Positions 53,246 through 62,339 of a DNA stretch of 64,000 nucleotides are shown one piece after another. Each line of letters begins with the position of its first letter. Within the stretch, counting starts at the first letter, position 1. A program made the translations under genes and the position numbers. Below the pieces are notes generated by a model, which did not search any database, was not told the DNA's origin, and saw only the letters and a list, made by a program, of their open reading frames with translations. The stretch is from Ohtaekwangia sp. (lineage in GTDB: Bacteria > Bacteroidota > Bacteroidia > Cytophagales > Cyclobacteriaceae): NCBI GenBank assembly GCA_021155195.1, contig JAJNPV010000017.1, positions 186,001-250,000 on the forward strand, written 5' to 3'.

Positions 53246-54180
53246 AAATCTATCATACACTGGAAGATTTTTCAAAACTTAACTATGGAGTAGTTACCAG
53301 CGGTACGTTTGATGGAGTACATGTTGGTCATCAGCAAATACTAAACAGACTAAAAGAAATAGCAAGTAAAAATGGTGGCGAAACGGTAGTGATCACATTT
53401 TGGCCACATCCCCGCTTAATCCTTAAGCCAGAAGAACCTTTCATGAAGTTGCTAAATACCTTTGAAGAAAAAGCTGAGCTATTAAGGTTACAAGGCATTA
53501 ATCATTTGTTACGGATTCCATTTACAAAAGAGTTCTCGCAAATTTCATCCCAAGAGTTTATTTCTAAAATTCTTGTGGAAACCATTGGCACAAAAAAATT
53601 AGTGATTGGTTACGATCATCGGTTTGGTAAAAACCGCGAGGGAAGTTTTGAACAACTAAGTCTTAATGCGCCTATGTATGGTTTTGAGGTGGAGGAAATT
53701 CCCAGACAAGATGTTGATCATGTTGGTGTGAGTTCAACCCGAATCAGAAAAGCATTGGCCGAAGGAGATATTGACACGGCCAATCATTTCTTAGGAAGAC
53801 CCTACTCTCTTTCAGGTAGGGTGATTAAAGGAGATAAGCTGGGACGAGTACTTGGATTCCCTACAGCCAATATCGATTTGGATTCGCATGATAAGCTAGT
53901 GCCTGCCGAAGGCATCTATGCAGTCTCAGTAATTCATGAAAAGAAGAAATGCGGAGGGATGCTTTATATAGGAACGCGGCCAACGGTTGACGGCACAAAA
54001 CGATCTATTGAAGTAAATATCTTTGAGTTCAATAAAGATATTTATGGCGAAACGCTTCAGTTATCCTTTCTAAAACTTCTTCGCTCCGATTCAAAATTTG
54101 AAGACCTTGAATCTTTAAAAATTCAACTTCAACACGACAAAGAATCTGCTTTGAAGGCGTTGAAAGACCTGTTTCATTAA
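53242..54180 (+). CDS. ribF: Bifunctional riboflavin kinase / FAD synthetase
   Basis: 312 residues. The N-terminal FAD synthetase domain has VVTSGTFDGVHVGHQQILNRL and SSTRIRKALAEGDIDTANHFLGRPY; the C-terminal flavokinase has GKVIKGDKLGRVLGFPTANID and the metal/ATP motif. Produces FMN and FAD. Starts within the truB stop (ATGA), last gene of the run. Confidence 0.96.
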   Translation: MKIYHTLEDFSKLNYGVVTSGTFDGVHVGHQQILNRLKEIASKNGGETVVITFWPHPRLILKPEEPFMKLLNTFEEKAELLRLQGINHLLRIPFTKEFSQISSQEFISKILVETIGTKKLVIGYDHRFGKNREGSFEQLSLNAPMYGFEVEEIPRQDVDHVGVSSTRIRKALAEGDIDTANHFLGRPYSLSGRVIKGDKLGRVLGFPTANIDLDSHDKLVPAEGIYAVSVIHEKKKCGGMLYIGTRPTVDGTKRSIEVNIFEFNKDIYGETLQLSFLKLLRSDSKFEDLESLKIQLQHDKESALKALKDLFH

Positions 54181-54233
54181 TTCATTTGGAATTTGTCCTC
54201 AGTAATCTGAGATTTGATTTTAAACTCTGATGT

Positions 54234-54929
54234 ATGATTAATAAAGTTGTAGCCGGTGCTGCTGAAGCTGTTAACGATATTCCAAATAACGCTACGCTTA
54301 TGCTGGGCGGATTTGGCTTATGTGGTATTCCGGAAAACTGCATTCAGGCATTATTAAAGACAGGCGTAAAGGGATTGACGTGCATTTCAAACAATGCAGG
54401 AGTTGATGATTTTGGAATTGGTTTATTATTAAAAACAAGGCAAGTCAAAAAAATGATCTCTTCATACGTAGGTGAAAATGCAGAGTTTGAACGACAATTA
54501 CTTTCAGGAGAACTAGAGGTAGACTTAATCCCGCAAGGAACTTTAGCAGAAAGAATTCGTGCGGGTGGTGCTGGTATTCCTGCGTTCTATACGCCTGCAG
54601 GTGTTGGCACCGAAGTAGCCAAAAGAAAAGAAATGCGTGACTTCGATGGTAAGCCGCACTTGCTTGAGCACTGGCTTCGTGCAGATTTTTCGATTGTTAA
54701 AGCCTGGAAAGGTGATACCTCAGGAAATCTTATTTACAAAGGAACGGCAAGAAACTTTAATCCGATGATGGCCACGGCCGGCAAAATTACGATTGCCGAA
54801 GTTGAAGAATTGGTTCCTGTTGGTGAGTTGGATCCAAACCATATTCATACACCGGGAATTTTTGTCCAGCGAATCTTTCAAGGTAAGGATTATGAGAAGC
54901 GAATTGAACAGAGAACGATCACTAATTAA
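54234..54929 (+). CDS. scoA: 3-oxoacid CoA-transferase subunit A
   Basis: 231 residues. Starts MINKVVAGAAEAVNDIPNNATLMLGGFGLCGIPENCI, the class I CoA-transferase alpha motif GGFGLCG.P. It pairs with the subunit B gene at 55383, but a four-helix-bundle cassette (54944-55375) separates the two. Together they transfer CoA between succinyl-CoA and acetoacetate (or related acids). Confidence 0.95.
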   Translation: MINKVVAGAAEAVNDIPNNATLMLGGFGLCGIPENCIQALLKTGVKGLTCISNNAGVDDFGIGLLLKTRQVKKMISSYVGENAEFERQLLSGELEVDLIPQGTLAERIRAGGAGIPAFYTPAGVGTEVAKRKEMRDFDGKPHLLEHWLRADFSIVKAWKGDTSGNLIYKGTARNFNPMMATAGKITIAEVEELVPVGELDPNHIHTPGIFVQRIFQGKDYEKRIEQRTITN

Positions 54930-54943
54930 TTTGATGATTGGCT

Positions 54944-54965
54944 GATTTGAGAATTTGAAAATGAA
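54944..54965 (+). repeat. Terminal inverted repeat, cassette 1 left
   Basis: Matches the left end of cassette 2 (62340-62361, opposite strand) at 22 of 22 bases; consensus ATTTGARAATTTGAAAATGA. Confidence 0.85.
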
Positions 54966-54988
54966 ACAGAAATTAAATTAGAAATCAT

Positions 54989-55342
54989 ATGAGAAATGAT
55001 AAGCCTAATCTAATCGTTGATTTAACTTTTGATTTTTCAATCAAGATTATTGAATATACCGAACTGTTAGAATCCAAAAGAAAATATAATCTTGCTAACC
55101 AGCTTTTCAGATCAGGAACTTCAATTGGAGCTAATGCCTGGGAAGCTCAAGATGCCGAGAGCAAAGCCGATTTCATCCACAAATTTAAGATTGACGCCAA
55201 AGAGGCAAATAAAACAAGCTATTGGTTGCTTCTTTGTCAAAAAGTAAAATCATACCCCAACTCAAGTTTTTTATTGAGTGAATTAGAGGCAATTCAAAAA
55301 GTAATTTCTAAAATTATTGGCACTTCAAAATCAAAAAAATAA
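54989..55342 (+). CDS. Four-helix-bundle protein (23S rRNA IVS-like, TIGR02436)
   Basis: 117 residues: IVDLTFDFSIKIIEYTELLESKRKYNLANQLFRSGTSIGANAWEAQDAESKADFIHKFKIDAKEANKTSYWLLL is the four-helix-bundle/S23 family, known from intervening sequences in 23S rRNA genes and from diversity-generating loci, but also scattered through Bacteroidota genomes. About 60% identical by eye to the second copy at 61945-62334. It sits between scoA and scoB on their strand. Its cellular role is not established. Confidence 0.9.
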   Translation: MRNDKPNLIVDLTFDFSIKIIEYTELLESKRKYNLANQLFRSGTSIGANAWEAQDAESKADFIHKFKIDAKEANKTSYWLLLCQKVKSYPNSSFLLSELEAIQKVISKIIGTSKSKK

Positions 55343-55355
55343 TTATCAAATTAAC

Positions 55356-55375
55356 TCATCATCAAATTTTCAAAT
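55356..55375 (-). repeat. Terminal inverted repeat, cassette 1 right
   Basis: Complement of the left repeat at 17 of 20 positions. Ends 7 bases before the scoB ATG. Confidence 0.75.
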
Positions 55376-55382
55376 AAAAACC

Positions 55383-56039
55383 ATGTTAGATAAGATCGGA
55401 ATTGCGAAACGGATAGCAAATGAAGTAAGGGATGGTATGTATATCAACTTAGGCATTGGTATACCAACACTTGTCGCAAATTTTATTCCTGCTCATCTTA
55501 ATGTGGTGCTGCAATCTGAAAATGGTCTGTTAGGCATTGGTCCGTTTCCAAAAGAAGCAGAGGTAGATGCTGACCTAATCAATGCCGGAAAACAAACCAT
55601 CACGATGATGCCCGGCTCTGCTCTTTTTAGTTCAGCCGAAAGTTTTGCCATGATTCGCGGTGGTCATGTTGACCTGACTATTTTAGGAGCGATGGAAGTT
55701 TCTGAAAATGGAGACATCGCTAACTGGAAAGTACCGGGCAAAATGGTGAAAGGCATGGGGGGAGCCATGGATTTGGTTGCCTCAGCCAAGCATATCATTG
55801 TGGCCATGCAACATTGCAGTAAAGAAGGCGCTTCCAAGCTTTTAAAAAAGTGTACCCTTCCTATTACAGGAATAAAATGTGTCACTAAAATTGTTAGTGA
55901 CCTCGCTGTGTTAGATATTCTCCCCGAAGGAGGTTTTAAATTACTTGAGCGCGCGCCTGGAGTTTCGGTAGAAGAAATAAAGAACGCGACAGCAGGAAAG
56001 CTTATCGTTGAAGGCGAAATCCCAGAAATGGTTTTGTAA
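55383..56039 (+). CDS. scoB: 3-oxoacid CoA-transferase subunit B
   Basis: 218 residues from the ATG at 55383 (MLDKIGIAKRIANEVRDGMYINLGIGIPTLVANF); the open frame extends 66 bases 5' through the cassette, but not with a plausible N-terminus. The catalytic Glu lies in LQSENGLLGIGPFP. Partner of scoA. Confidence 0.94.
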   Translation: MLDKIGIAKRIANEVRDGMYINLGIGIPTLVANFIPAHLNVVLQSENGLLGIGPFPKEAEVDADLINAGKQTITMMPGSALFSSAESFAMIRGGHVDLTILGAMEVSENGDIANWKVPGKMVKGMGGAMDLVASAKHIIVAMQHCSKEGASKLLKKCTLPITGIKCVTKIVSDLAVLDILPEGGFKLLERAPGVSVEEIKNATAGKLIVEGEIPEMVL

Positions 56040-56069
56040 TTTTGCCAACCAAATAGAATAGCCTTATAA

Positions 56070-56402
56070 ATGAAAAAATCCAGTATTAATTTTTCCGTAG
56101 ACCTTGACAATAACAACGTACCTGAAAAAATTCTTTGGGATGCCACTGATAAACCAGAAGGAACTCCTTCAGAAACCAAGTCAATCTCCGTTTCCTTGTG
56201 GGATGATCAGCAAAAGAATACGATGCGCATTGATCTTTGGACGAAGGATATGCCCGTTGATGAAATGAAGCGCTTTTATATTGAATGTGTAGGCGGAATT
56301 GCTCAAAGTGTTCTTAGTTCAACCGGAGATGAAAAGATGGCTAATGAAATAAACGCTTTATGCGACCGCCTTGTCGAAATGGTTAAACAAGAAAAAAATT
56401 AG
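56070..56402 (+). CDS. gldC: Gliding motility protein GldC
   Basis: 110 residues. The complete GldC pattern is visible: KSSINFSVDLDNNNVPEKILWDATD, SISVSLWDDQQKNTMRIDLWTKDMPVDEMKRFYIECVGGIAQSVL. GldC is a cytoplasmic accessory of the gliding/T9SS machinery in some Bacteroidota. It follows scoB by 30 bases. Confidence 0.95.
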   Translation: MKKSSINFSVDLDNNNVPEKILWDATDKPEGTPSETKSISVSLWDDQQKNTMRIDLWTKDMPVDEMKRFYIECVGGIAQSVLSSTGDEKMANEINALCDRLVEMVKQEKN

Positions 56403-56454
56403 TTCTTAGTTTCTTAAAATCTTATTAGGCTTTTAAAAAAGCCTCAATCAAACG

Positions 56455-56484
56455 TTTGCAATTAGCCTTTTTCTTGTAGATTTA
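56455..56484 (+). promoter_or_regulatory. Promoter for the TonB receptor gene
   Basis: TTTG (56455-56458), an 18-base spacer and TAGATTTA (56477-56484, 7 of 8). The ATG follows at 56506. Confidence 0.6.
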
Positions 56485-56505
56485 AGAATTAAACCCATAA
56501 TTCTT

Positions 56506-59286
56506 ATGAACAAACTCTATAAAAAAGCGTTGCTTCTCGCTCTTTTCTGGCTCGGTGGGACAGCCGTCTTATTGGCTCAATCAACATCGATTTCGGGCAC
56601 GGTAAAAGATGCCAGCGGTGATGGACTGGCTGGTGTCAATATTGTTGTAAAAGGGAGGGTAATAGGCACCATTACCAATACAAGTGGTGAGTATAGTCTC
56701 ACCGTCAATCAGGCACCGCCTCTCACTTTAGTATTTTCATTTATTGGCTTTGCCACTCAAGAAATTGAAGTAACCAATACCGAAACCAAATTAGACATTA
56801 GCATGGAGGAGCAAACCATGTTAGGTCAGGAAGTAGTAGTCTCAGCCTCACGGGTGGAAGAGAGTATTTTACAATCGCCTGTTACAATCGAAAAGATGGA
56901 CCTTCTTACTATTAAGCAAGCGGCCAATCCAGATTTTTATGATGCTCTTGCCAATGTTAAGGGCGTTCAAACCAACTCAGGAAGTTTAAATCTTACCTCA
57001 ATTAATACGCGTGGTTTTGCTACCATAGCCAACGTTCGGTTTGTTCAATTGGTTGATGGCATGGATACCCAAGCACCACTGTTAAACTTCCCAACAGGAA
57101 ACATTGTAGGTATTGGCGAGTTAGATGCTGAGAGTGTAGAACTTGTGCCAGGCGCTGCCTCTGCCCTGTATGGCCCAAATGCTTTCAATGGTATCTTAAT
57201 TATGAAGAGCAAAAGCCCTTTTGAATATCAGGGATTGAGTGCACAAGTAAAAGGAGGAGTTACTAATTCAGATGCCGGTGGGTCTGATCCTTTCATTCAA
57301 TATAGCATCCGATATGCTAAAGCCTTTAATAATAAGTTTGCATTCAAACTAAACTTCTCTATGCTACAAGCAACGGATTGGTTAAGTAACGATTACAAAA
57401 CTTCCCGCACCCTTCCTGAGTCTGCAACTGACTTAAGTGGCACAAAAGACTTTGATGGTCTGAATTTATATGGTGATGAAACCAGAATAGCAGTTCCGGT
57501 TCCAAGTATTGGTACTATTACACGCACAGGTTTCAGGGAAGAAGACATGTTAAATGCTTTTTCGGATGGTCGCGATGCCAAAAGCTTAAAATTTGACGGA
57601 GCGCTTCATTACCGAATTACAGACAAAATTGAAGCATTATACAATTACCGCTATGGTGGAGGAAGTTCCATTTATCAGGGAACAGAAAAGTATGTACTTC
57701 GCGATTTCAGTCAACAATTTCATAAACTGGAAATAAAGGGTGAGAACTTTTTTATTCGGGGTTATCAAACCGCCACGGATGCCGGTAAGTCTTACAACTT
57801 GTCTGCTTTGGGGGGGTATGCAAATGAAAGCTATAGTCAATCGGCTACCCAATGGGTTCCCGATTATGTAGTAGCTATGCAAGGATATGTTCCGGGAGTT
57901 CCGGCAGGAAATCACGATGCAGCAAGGGCTTTTGCTGATAGAAATCGACCACAACCAGGAACACAAGGGTACAATGATCTGATGAAATTAGTACGTGATA
58001 ATTATTTCCAACGAGATCCAGAAGGAACATGGACTGATGCAAATGGTGGATCACACGATGCTTTTGGCGGTGGTGCATCTTTTTTAGATAACTCTAAACT
58101 CAATCATGCAGAGTTTAATTATAACTTCATGAATCAAATAGATTGGGCCGAGATTCAGATTGGTGGAAACGTAAGACAATACAATCTTTTCTCTTCTGGA
58201 ACAATTTTCAATGAGGCTCCTGAAGATGGTCAGAATTTCGAGCGGATTAAAATCAATGAATTCGGTGGCTATGCACAAATAGCTAAAACTTTCGCAGAAT
58301 CATTAAAACTAACAGGTTCTTTGCGTTATGATAAAAATGAAAACTTTGATGGCCAGATTACACCGCGCCTTTCGGCTGTGTATACCTTTTCTCAAAACCA
58401 CAACATACGGGCATCTTTCCAAACCGGTTTCAGAAACCCAGATACTCAAGCCCAGTTTATCTACTTCCCTTCTTCCAGTGGAACACTTCTTGGAAGCACC
58501 GAAGCAAATGCTGCAAGATACGGAGTTCATAATGGTGGAGCTTGGACTCAGGAATCATACAATGCTTTCCGCGCTTCTGGCGGAAGTCTTGCTGCTGATG
58601 GTACCCCTACTGGCGGAAATTCAACTCTACTTGTAACAGCAGACATTCCTTATGTTCAACCAGAACAATTGAAGTCATTTGAAATAGGTTACAAAGGGGT
58701 TTTTTCAAATAAACTTCTGATTGATTTAAATATGTATTATACAACCTATCAGGATTTTATTGGAGGTCAGATTGTTGCTGTTAAGGCTCCAACCACTCAT
58801 CAGGGAAGCGCTGTTCCTGCCGGAAGTTTATACAGCTTGTATAATAACTCATTGGAAAACGTTACTTCATTAGGTGCAGGCTTAGGACTTACCTATTCAC
58901 TGCCTCGCAACTTCTCGTTAAATGGAAGTTATAGCTATGCTTCTTTTGATGCCAATGAATCAGCTGATTTTCGTGCTGGATTTAATACGCCAACAAACAA
59001 GTTTAATATCGGTATCGGCAATCGTAAGCTGATCGATAATTTAGGATTCAATATCAACTTCAGATGGCAGGAAGGCTACTTATGGCAGTCCTCGTATGGA
59101 GTTTGGAATGTTCCTGAATTTGGCGTGTTAGATGCACAGGTAAATTATAAGTTATCTGCTTTACGCTCAATGCTAAAGGTTGGAGCAACCAACTTAGGAG
59201 GAGGCGATTACAGAACCAACCTTGGTGCACCTTTCGTAGGTCAGATGTATTACCTCTCATTAACCTTTGACGAGTTCTTAAGATAA
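56506..59286 (+). CDS. TonB-dependent receptor with carboxypeptidase-like N-domain
   Basis: 926 residues. Signal peptide (about 1-25, LLAQ); a carboxypeptidase regulatory-like domain (about 28-110; ISGTVKDASGDGLAGVNIVVKGRVIGTITNTSGEYSL); a plug domain (about 115-240; NVKGVQTNSGSLNLTSINTRGFATIANVRFVQLVDGMDTQ); and a long beta-barrel (about 250-926). Import of a siderophore, oligosaccharide or peptide through TonB. Pairs with the following SGNH lipoprotein (ATG 22 bases downstream). Ligand unknown. Confidence 0.95.
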   Translation: MNKLYKKALLLALFWLGGTAVLLAQSTSISGTVKDASGDGLAGVNIVVKGRVIGTITNTSGEYSLTVNQAPPLTLVFSFIGFATQEIEVTNTETKLDISMEEQTMLGQEVVVSASRVEESILQSPVTIEKMDLLTIKQAANPDFYDALANVKGVQTNSGSLNLTSINTRGFATIANVRFVQLVDGMDTQAPLLNFPTGNIVGIGELDAESVELVPGAASALYGPNAFNGILIMKSKSPFEYQGLSAQVKGGVTNSDAGGSDPFIQYSIRYAKAFNNKFAFKLNFSMLQATDWLSNDYKTSRTLPESATDLSGTKDFDGLNLYGDETRIAVPVPSIGTITRTGFREEDMLNAFSDGRDAKSLKFDGALHYRITDKIEALYNYRYGGGSSIYQGTEKYVLRDFSQQFHKLEIKGENFFIRGYQTATDAGKSYNLSALGGYANESYSQSATQWVPDYVVAMQGYVPGVPAGNHDAARAFADRNRPQPGTQGYNDLMKLVRDNYFQRDPEGTWTDANGGSHDAFGGGASFLDNSKLNHAEFNYNFMNQIDWAEIQIGGNVRQYNLFSSGTIFNEAPEDGQNFERIKINEFGGYAQIAKTFAESLKLTGSLRYDKNENFDGQITPRLSAVYTFSQNHNIRASFQTGFRNPDTQAQFIYFPSSSGTLLGSTEANAARYGVHNGGAWTQESYNAFRASGGSLAADGTPTGGNSTLLVTADIPYVQPEQLKSFEIGYKGVFSNKLLIDLNMYYTTYQDFIGGQIVAVKAPTTHQGSAVPAGSLYSLYNNSLENVTSLGAGLGLTYSLPRNFSLNGSYSYASFDANESADFRAGFNTPTNKFNIGIGNRKLIDNLGFNINFRWQEGYLWQSSYGVWNVPEFGVLDAQVNYKLSALRSMLKVGATNLGGGDYRTNLGAPFVGQMYYLSLTFDEFLR

Positions 59287-59307
59287 TTGAATCATAAATT
59301 ATTAACT

Positions 59308-60945
59308 ATGAAAACGATAAAGTTTCTCTATATACTTCCACTCGCCTTGCTGATAAGCATTTCGTGCGAGCAGGAATTGATTACACTAGAGCCACCAGTG
59401 ATTGAAGAACCGGTGACAAGCGGAACCCCTGGAACGGCAAGCTTTACGAAGTTTGTGGCAATTGGTAATTCTTATGTGGCCGGAGTGCAAGGGGGCGCAC
59501 TTTTTACCGAAGCGCAAAACAATTCACTTCCAGCAATTATGGCAACTCAATTTGCTATGACTGGTGTAGGTGGTGGCACTTTTGTTCAAGCCGATATAAA
59601 GGCTAGTTTGGGTTGGAATTTATTTATTACTCAACCATTTTTAGCAGACAATTCAAAGCCTATTTTAGGCCGGATGCTTCTTCAGGGAGCTTCACCGAAA
59701 CCAACACCTCAAGCATATTCTGTTGGTAACATTGAAGCGCTCCCTAGCCCTGCCAATACCAACTTTATTTATACCGGAGGAAAAGCAACCTTAAATAACT
59801 TTGGTGTTCCCGCCATCGTATTAGGGCAGTCATTGATTCCACAGACAGGAGCATGGGCAGGTGCTGGTTCCGATCCTAGGTTTAGTCCATTTTATGGTCG
59901 ACTTGCATATCCCGGAACTGGAAGCTCAACAATAATTGGCGATGCTGCAGCGGCCGGTGGTAGCTTCTTCATGTTTTATCTTGGTCTTGATGATTTCTTC
60001 TTATATGCTGCTTTCGGTGGCGATCCTGCTAAAGCTCCTTTGACTCCTGCTTCAGGAGCAGGTGCAAATGGATTTGATGTACAATATGGAGCCGCTATTG
60101 GAGCCCTCTTAGGCTCTAATGCAAACCTGAAAGGTGTGGTAGGTAATTTCCCTAACATTTTCAAAATGCCGCATTTCACTTCTGTTACATATAACCCCAT
60201 TCCACTTGATGCTACGACAGCTGCTGCTGTAAGTTCTGGTTTTGCTGGTTACAATGCTGCTTTAGATGGGTTGGTCGCCAATGCAGCTGCCTTTGGAATT
60301 TCGGCAGCACTGGTAGCTGAGATTGGTACAAGACGAGTCACTTTTGCAGCGGTTTCTAACAATAAAGCACTACTTATTGACGAAACTTTGACAGACCTGG
60401 GTCCTTATTTTGATGGGCTCAAAAATGCAGGTGCGATAACTGCAGAACAACGCGCTGCACTTACACCTTACCAGAGAGTTCGCCAAACAACTTCAAGCGA
60501 TATTCTACCATTATCAACAGGATCAATTCTTGGAACATTGGTTAATAATAATCCATTGTTAGTTAATGGTGTATCTGTGCCCCTTGCCGATCAATATGTT
60601 TTGATACCTAGCGAAATTGCAGCAATTAATACTGCACGCCTTGCTTATAACGCAACTGTTCAATCTGTAGTTACGGCTAACTCAACCCGTCTTGCCCTAG
60701 CCGATATTGATGCAGCGTTGGAAGGTCTAATAACAGCGAAGGCCGGTGTTTATAACAACGTAACAATTACACCAAACATTAACCCTCCCACCGGAATTTA
60801 TTCGGAAGATGGTGTTCACCCAAACAGTCGTGGCTACGCTTTCCTTTCGAGAGTATTTATCCAAGCTATTAACACCAAGTTTGGAGCAACAATACCTTTA
60901 ACAGATCTAAGTAAATATAAAGCAACTGCTTTGCCCATTCCTTAG
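59308..60945 (+). CDS. SGNH-hydrolase-like surface lipoprotein, TonB receptor partner
   Basis: 545 residues from the ATG at 59308, giving a lipoprotein signal with Cys at 20 (LLISISC, then EQELI). The SGNH pattern FVAIGNSYVAGVQGG (block I, GNS instead of GDS) and the C-terminal SEDGVHPNSRGYAFLSRVF (Asp..His) mark an esterase/lipase fold. Very rich in Ala, Asn and Gly in the middle. Paired with the TonB receptor, where a SusD-like protein would normally stand; it may hydrolyse the ligand (for example an acyl chain) before uptake. Confidence 0.9.
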   Translation: MKTIKFLYILPLALLISISCEQELITLEPPVIEEPVTSGTPGTASFTKFVAIGNSYVAGVQGGALFTEAQNNSLPAIMATQFAMTGVGGGTFVQADIKASLGWNLFITQPFLADNSKPILGRMLLQGASPKPTPQAYSVGNIEALPSPANTNFIYTGGKATLNNFGVPAIVLGQSLIPQTGAWAGAGSDPRFSPFYGRLAYPGTGSSTIIGDAAAAGGSFFMFYLGLDDFFLYAAFGGDPAKAPLTPASGAGANGFDVQYGAAIGALLGSNANLKGVVGNFPNIFKMPHFTSVTYNPIPLDATTAAAVSSGFAGYNAALDGLVANAAAFGISAALVAEIGTRRVTFAAVSNNKALLIDETLTDLGPYFDGLKNAGAITAEQRAALTPYQRVRQTTSSDILPLSTGSILGTLVNNNPLLVNGVSVPLADQYVLIPSEIAAINTARLAYNATVQSVVTANSTRLALADIDAALEGLITAKAGVYNNVTITPNINPPTGIYSEDGVHPNSRGYAFLSRVFIQAINTKFGATIPLTDLSKYKATALPIP

Positions 60946-60963
60946 TTGTGAAAAGATCAAAAT

Positions 60964-60987
60964 AAAAAAGGGCTTCGGCCCTTTTTT
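60964..60987. terminator. Bidirectional intrinsic terminator (UUCG loop)
   Basis: A 10-bp stem AAAAAAGGGC with tetraloop TTCG and complement GCCCTTTTTT, T-rich on both strands. It lies between the convergent ends of the lipoprotein gene and metF and serves both. Confidence 0.95.
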
Positions 60988-60991
60988 ATTG

Positions 60992-61948
60992 TTAAAACAA
61001 TTCTTTTGCTATTCGGTAAATCGGATCAGATTTTCCCATCGAATAAAAATGCATGGTAGGTACACCTGCTTTTATCAATTCTTTTGATTGTTGAATCGCC
61101 CATTCAATCCCTACTTCTTTCACAGCAGCCAGGTCTTTACATTTCTCAGCTTCTTCAGATAGCTCTTCAGGAATATCGATGTGAAATATCTTAGGCAGAA
61201 TCGTAAGTTGACCTTTTCCTGTTAGGGGTTTTATACCCGGAATGATGGGCACGTTAATTCCTGCTTCCCGGCACTTGTCTACAAAATCAAAATACTTCTT
61301 GTTGTCGAAAAACATTTGAGTAACAATGTACTCAGCGCCCATATCTACTTTTAACTTCAGATATTTAAGATCGGTCTTTAAGTTTGGTGCATTAAAATGT
61401 TTTTCAGGATACCCTGCCACACCAATACAATAGTTGGTTGGCGCTGCATGTTCCAACTCTTCATCGAGGTATATCCCCTTGTTCATTTTTACTACCTGAT
61501 CCAGCAACTCCGAAGCATATTTATGACCATCTGGTTCAGCAATAAATTTGGACTCTGTTTTAATAGCATCGCCTTGAAGCACCAGTACATTATCTACACC
61601 CAAAAAATGCAAATCAATTAGTGCGTTTTCAGTTTCCTCTTTGCTGAAACCACCGCAGATAATATGTGGAACCGTGTCCACCTTATAATGATTTTGAATA
61701 GCCGCACATATACCTACTGTTCCCGGGCGCTTGCGTGTAGAGATTTTCTCTAAGAGCCCGGCTTCTTTCTTTCGATACACATATTCCTCGCGATGATAGG
61801 TAACATCAATGAAGGGAGGTTTGAACTCCATCAAGGGATCCATGTTATCAAACAGGTTCTTAATATTCTCGCCTTTAAGAGGTGGCAATATCTCGATGGT
61901 GAAAAGAGTTTTCCCGTTGGCTCGTTTTAGATGTTCGGTAACCTTCAT
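60992..61948 (-). CDS. metF: 5,10-Methylenetetrahydrofolate reductase
   Basis: 318 residues. FTIEILPPLKGENIKNLFDNM, PPFIDVTYHREEYVYRKK, LGVDNVLVLQGDAIKTESKF, EYIVTQMFFDNKKYFDFVDKC and VPIIPGIKPLTGKGQL give the TIM-barrel FAD/NADH enzyme that makes 5-methyl-THF for methionine synthase. Same strand as metH, separated by cassette 2; the four-helix-bundle stop overlaps the metF ATG (ATGA). Confidence 0.96.
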   Translation of the reverse strand: MKVTEHLKRANGKTLFTIEILPPLKGENIKNLFDNMDPLMEFKPPFIDVTYHREEYVYRKKEAGLLEKISTRKRPGTVGICAAIQNHYKVDTVPHIICGGFSKEETENALIDLHFLGVDNVLVLQGDAIKTESKFIAEPDGHKYASELLDQVVKMNKGIYLDEELEHAAPTNYCIGVAGYPEKHFNAPNLKTDLKYLKLKVDMGAEYIVTQMFFDNKKYFDFVDKCREAGINVPIIPGIKPLTGKGQLTILPKIFHIDIPEELSEEAEKCKDLAAVKEVGIEWAIQQSKELIKAGVPTMHFYSMGKSDPIYRIAKELF

Positions 61949-62334
61949 ATTTGATTTGAAAATTTTGAAAATGAACTGATTTGAAAATTAGCGTTTAGAG
62001 GAGATACTATTTTAGAAATAATGCGAGAAATTACAAGTACATCTTCCAATAACATTTCTGGATCAGGATAGTTTTTTGACTGTTTGCAAAGCATTAACCA
62101 ATACTCAGTTTCATCTACTTCCTTTGCCGCTATCTTAAACTTATTTATAAAATCTGCTTTACTTTCTGCGTTCTGGGCTTCTCTGGTGTTAGCCCCAATT
62201 GAAGTACCCGACTTTAGCAGTTGTCGTGCTACAACGTATTTCCTCTCACTTTCTAATTTTTCACAATACTCAATTATTCCAAGCGCAAACTTGAATGTCA
62301 AATCAATAATCAGATTCTCCTTGTCATCCCGCAT
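61945..62334 (-). CDS. Four-helix-bundle protein (23S rRNA IVS-like), second copy
   Basis: 129 residues; homologous to 54989-55342 over the first about 110 residues (LIIDLTFKFALGIIEYCEKLESERKYVVARQLLKSGTSIGANTREAQNAESKADFINKFKIAAKEVDETEYWLML). The C-terminus (NFQISSFSKFSNQI) is the translation of the right inverted repeat, ending in TGA overlapping the metF start. It sits between metH and metF on their strand. Confidence 0.9.
   Translation of the reverse strand: MRDDKENLIIDLTFKFALGIIEYCEKLESERKYVVARQLLKSGTSIGANTREAQNAESKADFINKFKIAAKEVDETEYWLMLCKQSKNYPDPEMLLEDVLVISRIISKIVSPLNANFQISSFSKFSNQI
61953..61975 (-). repeat. Terminal inverted repeat, cassette 2 right
   Basis: Complement of the left repeat at 62340-62361 with one mismatch and one inserted base; inside the 3' end of the four-helix-bundle ORF. 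Confidence 0.85.
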
Positions 62335-62339
62335 TGTCC

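Larger units (their letters stand above)
54928..55375 (+). mobile_element. Four-helix-bundle cassette 1 (between scoA and scoB)
   Basis: The stretch begins at the scoA stop with a wider inverted repeat (54928-54955 against 55341-55368, 23 of 28 positions complementary) and contains the inner repeat shared with the second cassette (54944-54965 and 55356-55375; consensus ATTTGARAATTTGAAAATGA). The only gene inside is the four-helix-bundle ORF. The same arrangement occurs at 61953-62361. Transposase absent. Confidence 0.7.

Noticed and set aside
54989..55342. An rRNA intervening sequence or diversity-generating retroelement component
   Set aside because: No rRNA gene, reverse transcriptase or template repeat lies in the window; the gene is between CoA-transferase subunits.
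56427..56444. AGGCTT..AAGCCT hairpin after gldC
   Set aside because: Short, AT-rich loop and no T-run behind it; not called as a terminator.
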